A stretch of DNA of 64,000 bases from Hofstenia miamia (GCA_004352715.1 SCFE01000107.1:1294496-1358495); one strand, 5' to 3'; counted from the stretch's first letter, positions 35,572 to 48,939 are shown. The notes: generated from the sequence alone by a model not told the origin. Made by a program: numbers and translations.

Positions 35572-37262
35572 CTGCAATAGAAAAGATTCTTAAATTTTAT
35601 TTTATTTCAATCGCTTACTTGAATGTGATTGCCTAAAATTTTTCTAAAATTCTCTAATCAAAATGGATGATTCTTTTGCTTGTTTTAAGTGTTAAAACAA
35701 CTTGCATCCGAAGTACTTCGAATACGCAATAATACTATGGAAGCACCAAATTTTATTGAATCAGTAATATGAATCTGTGGCAATTTTAAAACATATTATT
35801 TTCAAATTCCTATATTTTTCCAGATTTTCTTATAAAACAAACAATTTATTTAACAAAATTCGAAAGCCAACACTTGAAAATGGTCTCCGTTTCCATGAAA
35901 TATCTTACTAAAATTTTGTTCTAATTCTAGAATATTGTATTTTTGTTAGCAATACTTTTTTGCATATTGTATATTGCGACAGTGATATAAATAATAATCT
36001 CTCCCACTTTAGTTGAATGTATTATATATATGTTGATATATAATTAAATATTATAATATTTTTTTTCAGAAAAAACCTAGTAAATAAACAGAACGTTAAA
36101 ATTCTTTTCCAAAAGGCCGCATGTTAATCCATATAAAAATTTATATAACAATTTTGTAGGATTTTTTTTGCAAATTGTAAATCATTGTTGGACTACTGAT
36201 CACTGTTGTGAAACAATTCATTCTACGGAGTCTCCTTATCGTGATCTATTCATAAGAAAGCAACATTTTCGTCTTTTGCAATCCACCTTTCTACCAGATT
36301 GCTCGATACACAAATCCACAATAAGTTTGAACATGTATCACCCCTTCCAACTTGTCATACAACCTGATTTCAGCGATCTGAATTCTTAGCTAGGTGACAC
36401 ACGTTTATATTTTTATAAATTGCTATTGTAGTGCAGACCGGTATTACACGTTCGATTTTTATGAATGTTGTACCCTGTCAAGAGTGCGCTGGAAGCGCAA
36501 TCAATTTTTAATTGCCTTTCAGTCACTTACAAATTGCAAGGATGCTTAACTCATTTCTATCACTAAGTTTCGTATCAGAACATTCAAATACATCAATTAT
36601 ATTAAAATTGCACATTGACAATAGAAATTATTACCCAAAAAATATGTTCAAATTATTTTTTTAAAAAATGTGTTGAAAATTTTAGCGATAGGACATAACT
36701 GAAATTTTACACAGGCAATGAGTTTGTCAAATGCCATAGTTTTCTTTTAAGATATCTTTAATTGAATTTCGATTACGTCTTTGCATTTATACATTTGATA
36801 CATGTATTTGACGAACTTCGAACTTATATTTTACAGGCCTACTAATACTTGATTGGGATACATTTATTTCTTGATAATTTAAGTTGAGTAATTTTAAATT
36901 TCCAGAATTCAATTCAATGTATTAAACGTTTTTGTACGTTGAGGGGTCATATAAACATTTGGACAAGGATTTGACGCATTTGTAACTTAGTAAACGTGTT
37001 GACATTTCATGACTTGTCATGTTTTGGCAATTTGTTTTAAGCCGTAAAATTTCATTATACATATCCCTTTGGAAATCGATATTGCGTATAAAATTATGAT
37101 GATGTACATTAGGGGGTGCAATAGGACCCAGCTATATTCCATTGATTCATTGCTTTCAACATGTTCCATTGCAGTGTTGACCAGCAAAAATCAATAATAA
37201 ATGGCAATAACAAATAGATGTATATCATTACAATGTATATTGCATCAATTGTAATCAGCTTT
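35572..37262. other. intergenic, upstream of GPCR gene
   Basis: AT-rich; no gene, RNA or repeat that I can support. The acceptor TTCTATTGCAG at 35572-35582 (minus strand) marks the start of the first GPCR coding exon. Confidence 0.4.
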
Positions 37263-37571
37263 CCCGAAGTAAACATAGAAATGTCGTAACGACGTCTCTG
37301 AACGACATAATAACGGCACTAAAACGACATTACAAAACAACGTCTTTTCACAATAAAATAACAAACTATCAATAAAAATGCATTTTTTAAAAAATTTATC
37401 TTCAAATTGTCATACTTCTAAAATTATTCCTATTTTTAAATATTTTTTGCTAGACAGAAATATACACCACCACTAATCCGCACTATAAATGCCACTCAAA
37501 CAATTCAACGCCTATTAAACGTCAAGACACCACAAAAACGACGTCGTTACAACAGTTCTATGTTTACTGGG
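37263..37571. mobile_element. MITE with ~30-bp TIRs
   Basis: Left end CCCGAAGTAAACATAGAAAT, right end (reverse complement) CCCAGTAAACATAGAACTGT; both continue with GTAACGACGTC. The interior is AT-rich with repeated ACGAC(A/G)T motifs. No transposase. No clear target duplication because the right side runs straight into (TA)n. Confidence 0.65.
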
Positions 37572-37572
37572 T

Positions 37573-37773
37573 ATATATATATATATATATATATGAACTT
37601 TATACAAATAGTATATATTGCATCTTTGATTTATAAATAGAGGCCACTGAGTCCTTGTGTATCATGATTGCTTTTATATCATCGGCATTTACAACTCAGA
37701 GAAACCAACAACATAGAATTATGGGAGGCAGGAGGAGCCAAAATGTCTGATGTGGGGCCAATTTAAAATTTCA

Positions 37774-37805
<32 letters not shown>
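37573..37805 (+). mobile_element. TA-flanked short interspersed repeat, copy 2
   Basis: Unit of about 175 bp (37606-37779) between two (TA)n tracts. It runs from TTTATACAAATAGTATATAT to GGGGCCAATTTAAAATTTC. Complete compared with copy 1. Confidence 0.85.
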
Positions 37806-37810
<5 letters not shown>

Positions 37811-38465
37811 AGCAGCATTCCCTTTATTCAAAAATCAAACATGACTAGTTGGATGAAAATTCCTGAATTTATAGTCCCGCCATTTTTTAGTTTAAATTTG
37901 TAAATTCCCACCATGTGGCTTCTGCCTCTGGTACCTGTTACTGCTTAAAATTATTTTCAATTGTTAATTCTAGGGAAATTTTTGTACGCATTCACAATAA
38001 AACTTTTGGTTTCATAATTGGTTTCTAGTTCGTTTTCTCTCACAAAATAGCTATGTCTAGCTAAATTTGTTTCGTTTTGGGGAAGAACCGGGGGTAGGTC
38101 TGAGGGCATCTAAGAGCAGCGGCCTTGCGATCATTCGTCCGGTTCTTCCATAAAATTGATGGTTCTAATTGGCATTGCTTATCATTAAAACTCAAATTCA
38201 ATGGGTGTGACGTTTTGCTTCAGCTTCGACCACAAAGTTCTAGTGACAAACTTTACTCGCAGATTAATGTGAAATTTCTGTCTCACATGTTCGATGCTTA
38301 ATTCAATTATCCTCCAGCTGACTATTATACTAATACTCCTTCACGCTTAGCGGGTTTTGGGTAAACTTTATTACAGTCGGTGCTTACTTACAGTTGTTTT
38401 TTGTGCCTCATACGATAGATGTTATTTTTTGTGTTCTATTACTACTATAACACTAAACCAGTCGA
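37806..38465. other. intergenic spacer
   Basis: No gene recognised. Somewhat less AT-rich than its surroundings near 38090-38200, but with no ORF or repeat I can support. Confidence 0.35.
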
Positions 38466-38485
38466 TGCTACTATATATATATATG

Positions 38486-38516
<31 letters not shown>

Positions 38517-38721
38517 CTTACAGATAGATGTGCCAATATGCAAATATCACCAAAATTTTAAATAGGTTTAGGGAAATCATTTGAACATTTTTGACCAAAC
38601 CAATTGCTTCTTTATGGATGCAATTGGCATTAAAAGGTTAAATAGGATTTTTTTTTCAAAAACATAAATTTTAAATAAAATGTTTAAGAAATTAAAATAT
38701 AATGAATGTGAATTGTATTCG

Positions 38722-38723
<2 letters not shown>

Positions 38724-38765
<42 letters not shown>

Positions 38766-38964
38766 TTTATACAAATAGTATATATTGCATCTTTGATTTA
38801 TAAATAGAGGCCACTGAGTCCTTGTGTATCATGATTGCTTTTATATCATCGGCATTTACAACTCAGAGAAACCAACAACATAGAATTATGGGAGGCAGGA
38901 GGAGCCAAAATGTCTGATGTGGGGCCAATTTAAAATTTCATGATATATATATATATATATATAC
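38724..38964 (+). mobile_element. TA-flanked short interspersed repeat, copy 3
   Basis: Same unit as copy 2 (38768-38944), again bounded on both sides by (TA)n and almost identical in sequence, implying recent spread or local duplication. Another (TA)n with an interruption lies at 38470-38515. Confidence 0.85.
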
Positions 38965-39705
38965 GTTTTGTTACACATGCCATTTGAGTAATTCAAAGCT
39001 TTCTACATCATAATCACTATCTGAGTTTATTGAGACACTTGTTTCAGTTTCAATTGCTTATTAAATAATAATACAGTGAGTTAGCTGACCCCGAGGGTTT
39101 AATTTGAAAATGAATCCTTAAGAAATCACTGACCCGCATACTCGGTTGTAAGAGTTAAAGAATACCCATAAACTGGTAAATATTTGGCTGCCTTCTTTAA
39201 ACATTAAGGGTAAATTGGCTACTAGCAAAAAATATTTGGTCACATTTCTAAAATTGTTTTGGAAATTGACTGATATCTTAATTCAAATTATTATTAGAAT
39301 ATTAATGAATTTGCAATTTTGTCAAAATTACAATAGAAGCAAAATAATCTGTTTTTAAAGAAAATGCATAAACTTTTACATATATACAACGCTACCCATA
39401 CAATATACCGTAGGCGTATTACATAAATTTTTTCTGGGTGTCTGTAAATTTTTGCCCGAAATATGAAGTTGGGGTTTGAGAATTTTTAGTACAAAGAAGC
39501 AGCTCAGTACAAAAGTTTTATTTACATGCATAAATGTTTTAGAAAAATTACTAATTTCTACCTTTTTGTTGGGAAAAACCTTAAAAATAACATCTGCAAT
39601 TTCAAATTTGTTTGTATATTCCCGTTCAATGTTTGATAAGGCAAGATGCGTAAGTTCTGATTGATGATTGGTAAACCGTAAGTATTAATCTGCTGTAACT
39701 CTGTC
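38965..39705. other. intergenic spacer
   Basis: AT-rich; no supported feature. Confidence 0.35.
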
Positions 39706-40027
39706 CAGGGTTTTCGAGTACTGGGAATGTTAAGAACTCGTACTCGAATAATCTCGCAAAACTCGATTAGAAAAATTCGGAAGGGGAATCATCAAAACTC
39801 GAACTCGAAGTTGATCGAGAATCCACTCGAAAATACTGTACAAATGAAGCTATTGTAGATTTAAATTTCTTTATCAATCTCAAATAACTATTTTTACCCT
39901 AAAAAACCCGAAATTATAAAAAACTGAATCGAACTCGGAATTTTCTTTAAAAAACTCTCAAACTCGAGCTCGAACCGTAAAAACTCGAACTCGAACCGAG
40001 TGACTCGAACTCAACTAGAAAACCCTG
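39706..40027. mobile_element. hAT-like MITE rich in AACTCG repeats (322 bp)
   Basis: Perfect 10-bp terminal inverted repeats CAGGGTTTTC and GAAAACCCTG, typical of hAT ends. Flanks share CTCTGT (ACTCTGTC to the left, CTCTGTGC to the right), an imperfect 8-bp duplication. The interior contains about ten scattered AACTCG/CGAGTT units in both orientations, allowing extensive folding. Confidence 0.65.
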
Positions 40028-43000
40028 CTCTGTGCCGATAACTGTGACTGTGAATACACAATATATTGGAACTAAAGTGTAATCGAGAGAGAAAATAATG
40101 CTATGTCACTTTCTGTGTTAGAGTAGTCAATAACTCAAACCCAAAACATTCTTAAAGATCCATCGAACCCCTGAAAATTTTTCCTAAAAAAAGTTATGCC
40201 CTTCTCGTACGCCTATGCACTTCGCAATCTATTAGGTACTAAATCTTTCTGCAATGCTATTTTCAATTTTCCTTGTAATTTTTTTGTTAATCGTGTTCCT
40301 GTGCGATTTACTTGAATATAGGCTTTAACCAGATTTGCAAAAACGTCATAAAATGTGACCCGTGTAAGATTTGACCCTCTGACCCGGTAAAATTTCAAAA
40401 TAAACGACCCGGTGACCACTTTTTAAAATTTAGAATGTTGCTTGCAGCGCTTTGCACAGACATTGATGTGAAAAGCTGAACATCACGCTGATCATCAGTG
40501 ATATTTGCATTATTATGACTTAATTTTTACATCACCCATGATTTACGATGTGAATAAAAAGCTATAGAAATACTTTTATGAAGTAAACATACTAGTCAAA
40601 ATCATTATTTTAAAATTTCATAATTTAACCCCATTAGATTGAAACTTAATATTAACTTAATATCAATTTCAAAATAGGACCCTACAAATGTTCGAAATAA
40701 AATCCGAACATGAATATATGTTAGAATCTAATTCGAATCATGGTTCTGCACAGTAGCAAATCTAGAATATTCTTGTGAGATCTTGAATTTTATTCAAAAA
40801 TTTTTTTTCAGTGCAATTCTTTTGTATAGGATTAAACAGCTAAAGTTTTTCATGTTTCACCGTCGTTTTTAACCGAAACTCTAAACAAAAAATGTACTTA
40901 CTTTATGAAAGATACTACGTAAACCACATTACATCCTGATTCTGATTTACAAATTCGTTGCCTGACTATTTGGATTCGAATTCGAAATAAAACAACTGAA
41001 TTCACAGGAGCCTAATACTATTCAAAGCACACATGATATTTGTATAATTTAACTATAACGTAACAATAAACCTGACTTTTTTCGGTGAGCCTCTTTGTGT
41101 AATTTATTTCAATCATTGGTATATATAATTGCGAGCGGTAACTCAGGAAACCAGGAAGCTCTATCAAAAAATTAAAACGAGTGACCCGCAGACCCGGTGG
41201 CAACTTTGGCTGTGACCTAATCTAGGAAGCCGTAAGCTTAAATTAAATAACAAAGTGTTTGTTCATGTTCAAACTTGCTTTTATCAACTTTTTTTTTCTG
41301 ATCTTTTATTCAAAACATGTTTTGCAGTGCAATATAATGATTTTTCTATTTTTGAGGAGCGATTAGTAACGATCAAAGTTTGTATAAAACAAAAAGAAAA
41401 CATTAGTTCAATTAAAATTTCCAATTAGTCATTGTTTTGCAAATATTTGGCATTTATGTTTATGATTCACTAAAACAGAATCCTTAAAATGTCTTAGCTT
41501 TTACAAAGTGCTAAGAGCTTGTAATTACAAAGACTTGATTCTCTTTGTTACTCATATGTATCAAATATTCTTTGCTCTAAAAACTACTTCATCATAAGAA
41601 AGAAGTAGTACTTAATGCTTAAAAATTGCAAATAATATATGATGGCATGATAAATTTCGGAAATAATTTTAACAATGATTACTTCAGTAGGACCAGTGCC
41701 TGTGTCCGGTCTTTTTTCCTTAGTCCTTACCTATAAAAATCGGCCCTTTGGTTTGCTCGTACCCCGTATCCTAAGCAGACCTTCATCGTTGCATGATCAG
41801 GCCCAACCCCATAAATGTGTCCATGTAAAAGGCTTTCAATATTTCTTAACAGACTTGGATAAAATTGTTCAAAAATGTGTACAAAGTGGTTTGATAATTT
41901 AAGATAACGTTAGTGGATATAGGGTTAAATATTCTCAATTAGATTACCTTAAATTTGCTGTACAACCAAAATAACTTTTTTTCATGCATTGAAAAGCTGA
42001 CACAAACTATTTTCCATAAAAAAATTTAATTTTGCTTAGTCGTCAGTCTAAATTGAACGAGACTTTCCCTCAACTGGAAAACACTAACTTGACAGTGCAC
42101 ACAAATGGTACCAGCAAAAACCCATTTTGCAAAAGTTGTTAGCAGTGCCGTTAATTTTTTGTAGGGTAAAGTGGGGAGGGAGGAGGAGGGTAAAATGGAA
42201 ACCCTTTTAGAGTAAAAACATCTAATTACTCGTTCCACAAATTTTTTAGAGAGATCTTGTTTATTTCGAAAACCAAAGTCTGAACTAATGTATTATGAGT
42301 TATTATAGTTCTTACTTCCAAATCAAAAAAGTTTTTTGACTATAGTCAAAAGACTAATCGTGTGGCACCCCCTTTAACATACATTTGCAAGTAGCTATGC
42401 CCACTTTACTCTACTCGATTAGTTCTACGTTAACACTATATCTCAGATTAGATTTTCCTTCTAACAACTATGTAGTGAATGGGGTGAATATAAACGAGCA
42501 AAAATTAAGTTTTAAGACGAAGGCCACATTTGTGTGAAGATCACTTTTATTATTTTTGAAGCATTTATGAGAAGGTCTTGTTTGTAAAAAAGAGCACAGC
42601 TTACGGTATCAGAAAAATATGCCGGACTCCTTTTTGGATAAAACGATCAGGTGGACCCAAATTCGAGGAAAAAAATTGTACAACACCGGTTTAAAGGCTG
42701 GACAAAGGGGACCAAGGGATTGGATCCAAGAACCCATAATTTCTTGTTTCACGTTATTTAATTTATTTCTTAGTCTGTACCTATCGAGTTCCTCCACGGA
42801 CTTTAAAATTTAATTGAAAATATTAAAATCTCAAAGATATTGAATAAGCAGATGGCTAATATAATAATTTTTTAAATACTTTTTTTATTGGCAATCACTG
42901 TGGAAGAAACTGTAGAATTAAAATGTGTATAAAGAGTTGTTCAGTAAGATAAATGTCGTAAATTTCCAGTCTAAAAATATTATCGTAAAATCTGCAAGAA

Positions 43001-43768
43001 ACAAACTATTGAAACATTTCTAATAAAGGCATCGGTTTCAGTTCGTTATATTATTTAGAATATGAACATAATTAATATAAATTTGATTTGTTTATATTTG
43101 ATAAATGTTTTGTAGACAGTCCAAAATATAAATTCAAGACTTTCTAAATACACTTTTTGTTAATGTCTTTCTCAAAAATTTGATATTTTTTGCCATCTTA
43201 TTATTCTGCTTTGAAAACATGCAACTAAAATATTAGGTGTCGCCAATGAAGCAGTATTCCAAATTTGGTCCTAGAAATACTAATATCTTATAATTTTATG
43301 CGTAGATGATCATCTTAAATTCACTAGTTTCCGAAATTCAATTGCAGGATCACATTAGGATAAAATATTCCTTTAGAAATTTGAATCAAAGCTCAAATAT
43401 TCCAGTCGTCATTGTTTGATTTACTCCTATAAAATGTAATATTAACTTGCATAATATTGTAATGACCCCTAGTTTGAAAAGAAGAGCAGATAATTCGAAG
43501 CATCACCGGTAGAGTAATTCCAAAGTAAAATGTATGAGGAGATATAATATCATTTACAGAATATGAACGTTAGATAAACGGAGTAATACAACTTGAAAAA
43601 TATCTGCATGTAAAAGTAAAAATCATTCGCAATGCTTACATATCCATAAAAACTTCATCGGGAGAACATACAATTGGCGTCATTAAGATTTGAAACTCTT
43701 TTTAGCGTTCAGTTCTGAGCAACATTGTTTCAGATTACATCTCTTGAAAAATTAATTAGAGTTCTTAC
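40028..43768. other. long AT-rich intergenic stretch
   Basis: No gene recognised. Short motifs of the form GACCCGG recur near 40350-40405 and 41190 and may be edges of a small repeat. Short open frames here (60-75 codons) show no family features. Confidence 0.35.
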
Positions 43769-43922
43769 AAATTGACCAAATGGATCAGTGAGATCTTTTT
43801 CACTGGTACGTTTTTTCATACACTTATTTTTCTTTGTCATCATAGTGATTGAGGCATTGCAATTGAGAAAGCCAGGTGTTTCATCTCCCGAACATTCTTT
43901 GAAGCTGAACTCCAAACATGAA
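43769..43922 (-). CDS. possible isolated internal exon (about 51 codons)
   Basis: Not recognised. The minus strand has an acceptor TTAATGCAG before 43922 and a donor GTAAGA from 43768. The frame between is open, with Cys- and Lys-rich text (FSFKECSGDETPGFLNCN, NKCMKKRTSEKDLTDPFGQF) that looks less random than neighbouring ORFs. No partner exons found, so it may be chance or the remnant of a gene. Confidence 0.2.
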
Positions 43923-44039
43923 CTGCATTAACACAAATCCTCTTTGAAAATAAAGATTCACTTGCAGTTGATATTGCTTCATACAGTATAACCCTTAAAG
44001 TTCATTAGTGTGTTATTTTTGATTCTCAGTTTGCCAAAT

Positions 44040-44890
44040 CATTGGAAAGCAACTGAGTGTAACTGAAATGAGGTCATTTTATTTGGAAATAGTCAACAGT
44101 TACCTTAATTTTGCTGAAAACAACAATAATAACTCACGAACTAGTAAAGATATGAGAAATCAGATGAAACCACAGTATAGGGAGTGTCTCTTCTTTCACT
44201 TACATTTTAAGACCGCAAGCGATCTCTATCCCATTATGACGTGCTTTTGTGAGAATTATGCAACTCTGGTGCTGGCAGCACCACAACCATGATTTTGCGC
44301 ATGGTACGCCTCAAAGGGTTTGAATGTTCTATCTACAAAAAATGAAGCAGTTGATGATCGTTGTTACTGCCATGGTCTCTAAGCCTCATGATAGCCTGAA
44401 AATTATGCATAGATAAAAGTGGAAACTTTATTAAGAAATAATTTTCATAGAAAAATAGTTAATCCTTTCATGTACTTCATGAACAACAATGTACGTTCGT
44501 GCAAATTCACCAAATGTGTACACATAAAACGACTGACTAATTTATTCTTTAACCCCTATCATCTTAACCTGAAGCTGTCTTCTTATTTATGTTTTACAAC
44601 CACGCTTGATCATTGTCCCACTAAAGCGTAACTTTGCGCGAATTCTCCAACCCGGTGGCTTTTTTACCACTAGTTTCACTTTGCGCACTGTACGACTCAA
44701 AGGCTTGGAAGTTCAGTGTTGCACTAAAGTCATAACCTTAGAAATACATAAAAAGAGCATTAAATTTTTTTAAAAAGATCTAATTTTCAAAGAAAAATAG
44801 TTAAAAATGTCAAATACTTCAGTCAAAGCAATACACCTGAATACAAAATTTCAATATTTCGTTCGAGCAAATTTACCAAGTCATTGAAAA
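44040..44890 (+). repeat. diverged tandem repeat, unit about 375-400 bp
   Basis: Corresponding parts recur: GAATTATGCAACTCTGGTG...TTTGCGCATGGTACGCCTCAAAGG (from ~44253) against GAATTCTCCAACCCGGTGG...TTTGCGCACTGTACGACTCAAAGG (from ~44639). AAAAATAGTTAATCC at 44451 likewise pairs with AAAAATAGTTAAAAA at about 44794. About two and a half diverged units. Confidence 0.5.
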
Positions 44891-47068
44891 TGTGAATGAC
44901 AAAAAGGTTTTGGCTGTGCATAGACTAGAAAAATTTTTTAGTCACAACCATTTATTTAATGTATCTCAATCTACATATTTTTTTCTAAATATATTTAATT
45001 GTTTAAGTCAAAAATTAAACTTAATAATTTGCAAAATATGGCTATATGAATCCAAACAAGAACAGGTTTTCTTTTTTATGGAAGTCAAAGTTGAATGATG
45101 AAACATGTCGTACAAAAAATTTGTTTTAAGTGCTGAATCTCGAACAAGGATTCTGTTTGGAGCAAGTCCAAAACAGAAAATAAATATTTGTAATAATAAC
45201 CTTGAAAAAATGTCCTTATCTCATTTATAAAAGTATGCAACAGTTGCAATGAGTGAAAATATTTCCTATTTCAAAAAATTTAAAAATTCGCCCTTCCTAC
45301 AATATTTTTTGATTAGAGCCATAGTTTCACATTCTCCAGTTGCCCCTCATCTCTATATATAAGCTATTTTTCAGAAAGATACTGAGTTGCTAATCACCTT
45401 CTTCAAATCTTACGAAATGTAATAAATTTGTTTGATGTGATGACAAAGTCTTGTTTTTGCAAAATTTAAATTTTTTAACATTTATATTTTGGGAAAAAAT
45501 TTTCAGCATTAATTGGATTTTATACTTTTGCTAAAATAATGGAAATTATCAGTTTGCGCTCAATATGTTTTTCTTGATTATAGGAAGAATATTTGAAGCA
45601 TGCTAAATTTTTATAGGCATTGATATATGAAATTCCAGCAACTTATTGCTGTGTAATTTCATTTGTGAATTTCTAACATAATAATCTGGAAGTTTTTTCG
45701 AAAAATACCGAAATTGTTATAATAATTATTTAACAGTTAGCAGAGGCGCACCCAGAGGNGAAAAATAGTTAATCCTTTCATGTACTTCATGAACAACAAT
45801 GTACGTTCGTGCAAATTCACCAAATGTGTACACATAAAACGACTGACTAATTTATTCTTTAACCCCTATCATCTTAACCTGAAGCTGTCTTCTTATTTAT
45901 GTTTTACAACCACGCTTGATCATTGTCCCACTAAAGCGTAACTTTGCGCGAATTCTCCAACCCGGTGGCTTTTTTACCACTAGTTTCACTTTGCGCACTG
46001 TACGACTCAAAGGCTTGGAAGTTCAGTGTTGCACTAAAGTCATAACCTTAGAAATACATAAAAAGAGCATTAAATTTTTTTAAAAAGATCTAATTTTCAA
46101 AGAAAAATAGTTAAAAATGTCAAATACTTCAGTCAAAGCAATACACCTGAATACAAAATTTCAATATTTCGTTCGAGCAAATTTACCAAGTCATTGAAAA
46201 TGTGAATGACAAAAAGGTTTTGGCTGTGCATAGACTAGAAAAATTTTTTAGTCACAACCATTTATTTAATGTATCTCAATCTACATATTTTTTTCTAAAT
46301 ATATTTAATTGTTTAAGTCAAAAATTAAACTTAATAATTTGCAAAATATGGCTATATGAATCCAAACAAGAACAGGTTTTCTTTTTTATGGAAGTCAAAG
46401 TTGAATGATGAAACATGTCGTACAAAAAATTTGTTTTAAGTGCTGAATCTCGAACAAGGATTCTGTTTGGAGCAAGTCCAAAACAGAAAATAAATATTTG
46501 TAATAATAACCTTGAAAAAATGTCCTTATCTCATTTATAAAAGTATGCAACAGTTGCAATGAGTGAAAATATTTCCTATTTCAAAAAATTTAAAAATTCG
46601 CCCTTCCTACAATATTTTTTGATTAGAGCCATAGTTTCACATTCTCCAGTTGCCCCTCATCTCTATATATAAGCTATTTTTCAGAAAGATACTGAGTTGC
46701 TAATCACCTTCTTCAAATCTTACGAAATGTAATAAATTTGTTTGATGTGATGACAAAGTCTTGTTTTTGCAAAATTTAAATTTTTTAACATTTATATTTT
46801 GGGAAAAAATTTTCAGCATTAATTGGATTTTATACTTTTGCTAAAATAATGGAAATTATCAGTTTGCGCTCAATATGTTTTTCTTGATTATAGGAAGAAT
46901 ATTTGAAGCATGCTAAATTTTTATAGGCATTGATATATGAAATTCCAGCAACTTATTGCTGTGTAATTTCATTTGTGAATTTCTAACATAATAATCTGGA
47001 AGTTTTTTCGAAAAATACCGAAATTGTTATAATAATTATTTAACAGTTAGCAGAGGCGCACCCAGAGG
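44450..47068 (+). repeat. exact 1309-bp direct duplication joined by a single n (assembly artefact)
   Basis: 44450-45758 and 45760-47068 are the same sequence, offset 1310. The first copy stops at CCCAGAGG, exactly where the second continues into a run of G. The homopolymer probably ended one contig and the overlap was not collapsed. The identical 68-codon frames at 44892 and 46202 are a by-product. Confidence 0.92.
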
Positions 47069-47165
47069 GGGGGGGGAACTGGGGGAACGTCCCCCCCAAC
47101 AGAGCAGAGATGCTTCCATTCCTTATGAAATGTTTGCCTATAACCAGTGGCGTACGCAAGCTGTG
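47050..47165. repeat. GC-rich segment with two hAT-like termini
   Basis: CAGAGGCGCACCCAGAGG followed by poly-G and poly-C tracts (47052-47098), and CAGTGGCGTACGCAAG at about 47144. Both look like the CAGNGGCG ends of hAT elements common in invertebrate genomes. Matching opposite ends were not found. Confidence 0.35.
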
Positions 47166-47899
47166 AATGTCCTTCAGTGAGTTTTTCAAAATTGCCTTTG
47201 ACTGGTTAAACAAAAAAATTTTCTTTAAAAAATATTAAGAAAGTCCAAATTTAGGTAGTGAAATGCTTCTTAGTGTCGAATTCATCAATATTTCCAAAGA
47301 ATTTTATGGGCTTGCCCCGCTTTTTGTTACTTACGGCGGAGATATTCCACCGTTGGAAAACCAATCATACAATATAATATGGTTCTACTCTATGTCTGCA
47401 AAGGTAGACAATATTAAATTGATATTGAAATTATTGCAATAATTGCAAATTAATTAACCTATTGAATATTTTAAAAAATCAATTGCCAAATATTTAAGAT
47501 TCACTTAAATCTTACTGAAATATATAATCAATTCACGATTCCAGAAGTATTATCATTCTGTCTAGTAAATTTATATAGCATTGACTGTGGAATGTACTGG
47601 ATAATTTGATGACCCAAAAATATGTAATGCTTCCACGACCCAATTCACCATTTTATGTATATTGAAGGCTTAACATTAACCTTATTTCGCACAATTGTGA
47701 TATTCTGTCGGACACCTCATCTTATCATGCCAAACTTAAGGAAATTAAACTATGATCACCGCATTTATATATAGTATGTATGGCAGAACCAAATTTGTCA
47801 TTAGCAATTATGATTAGTGGCAATATTTAACTTTTGATTTTGTAGAACAATTTCTTCTTACTGCTAACAGATGTATGAACCACAAGTAATCCTTTTTGT
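47166..47899. other. intergenic spacer
   Basis: AT-rich, no supported feature. Confidence 0.35.
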
Positions 47900-48872
47900 T
47901 ATCTCCCAATTATGATTTTTCTTTGAAAAAAATTTTATGTGTTATATATTGATTTTTATTAATACCAAACTAAGTAACTTATTATGATTTTTGATATAAT
48001 ATTTTCATTCTAATTATTGCCAAAAGTTGCTTGAAACGCAAAAATTGATTAATTTACTAAACAAGAAACATCTGTAATTTATGGTGAGGGGCAATTTAAT
48101 GCGCTACTTAAGTGAAACTAAGAATGAGAAATATAGCCATTTTGAATGAAATGTTTATGAAGTTATAGCTTACTGAGGTGAAAATGATACATGCTGTCTG
48201 TATACATTAACTTGTAGTGAAGCATTGTGAATTATATAGCAATGCTAATAATAATTCAAATTGTGGCAAGTTACAAAACGTAACTAAAGGTATTTTGTGT
48301 CAGCTTAATACGAAATGATCCCCAATCCTGTGCATTCTTCTGTTATCAGGAGTTGAAGTCAGAGATAGACTTGCGCTGGTCTGGGNTATCTCCCAATTAT
48401 GATTTTTCTTTGAAAAAAATTTTATGTGTTATATATTGATTTTTATTAATACCAAACTAAGTAACTTATTATGATTTTTGATATAATATTTTCATTCTAA
48501 TTATTGCCAAAAGTTGCTTGAAACGCAAAAATTGATTAATTTACTAAACAAGAAACATCTGTAATTTATGGTGAGGGGCAATTTAATGCGCTACTTAAGT
48601 GAAACTAAGAATGAGAAATATAGCCATTTTGAATGAAATGTTTATGAAGTTATAGCTTACTGAGGTGAAAATGATACATGCTGTCTGTATACATTAACTT
48701 GTAGTGAAGCATTGTGAATTATATAGCAATGCTAATAATAATTCAAATTGTGGCAAGTTACAAAACGTAACTAAAGGTATTTTGTGTCAGCTTAATACGA
48801 AATGATCCCCAATCCTGTGCATTCTTCTGTTATCAGGAGTTGAAGTCAGAGATAGACTTGCGCTGGTCTGGG
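47900..48872 (+). repeat. exact 486-bp direct duplication joined by a single n (assembly artefact)
   Basis: 47900-48385 and 48387-48872, offset 487, separated by n at 48386. Same pattern as the other single-n joins. Confidence 0.92.
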
Positions 48873-48939
48873 ATTGGACTAAGCATTTGAAAAAGATGGG
48901 CTAAAATTGAACAAATAAACTACAGTCATGCAATTGCAG

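Noticed and set aside
36168-36389. 73-codon plus-strand frame starting inside an AT-rich spacer
   Set aside because: No domain, signal or splice context; length is within chance for this sequence.
44892-46408. Two identical 68-codon frames as a duplicated gene
   Set aside because: They lie in an exact 1309-bp block repeated at a single n; an assembly artefact is the better explanation, and the peptide has no recognisable features.
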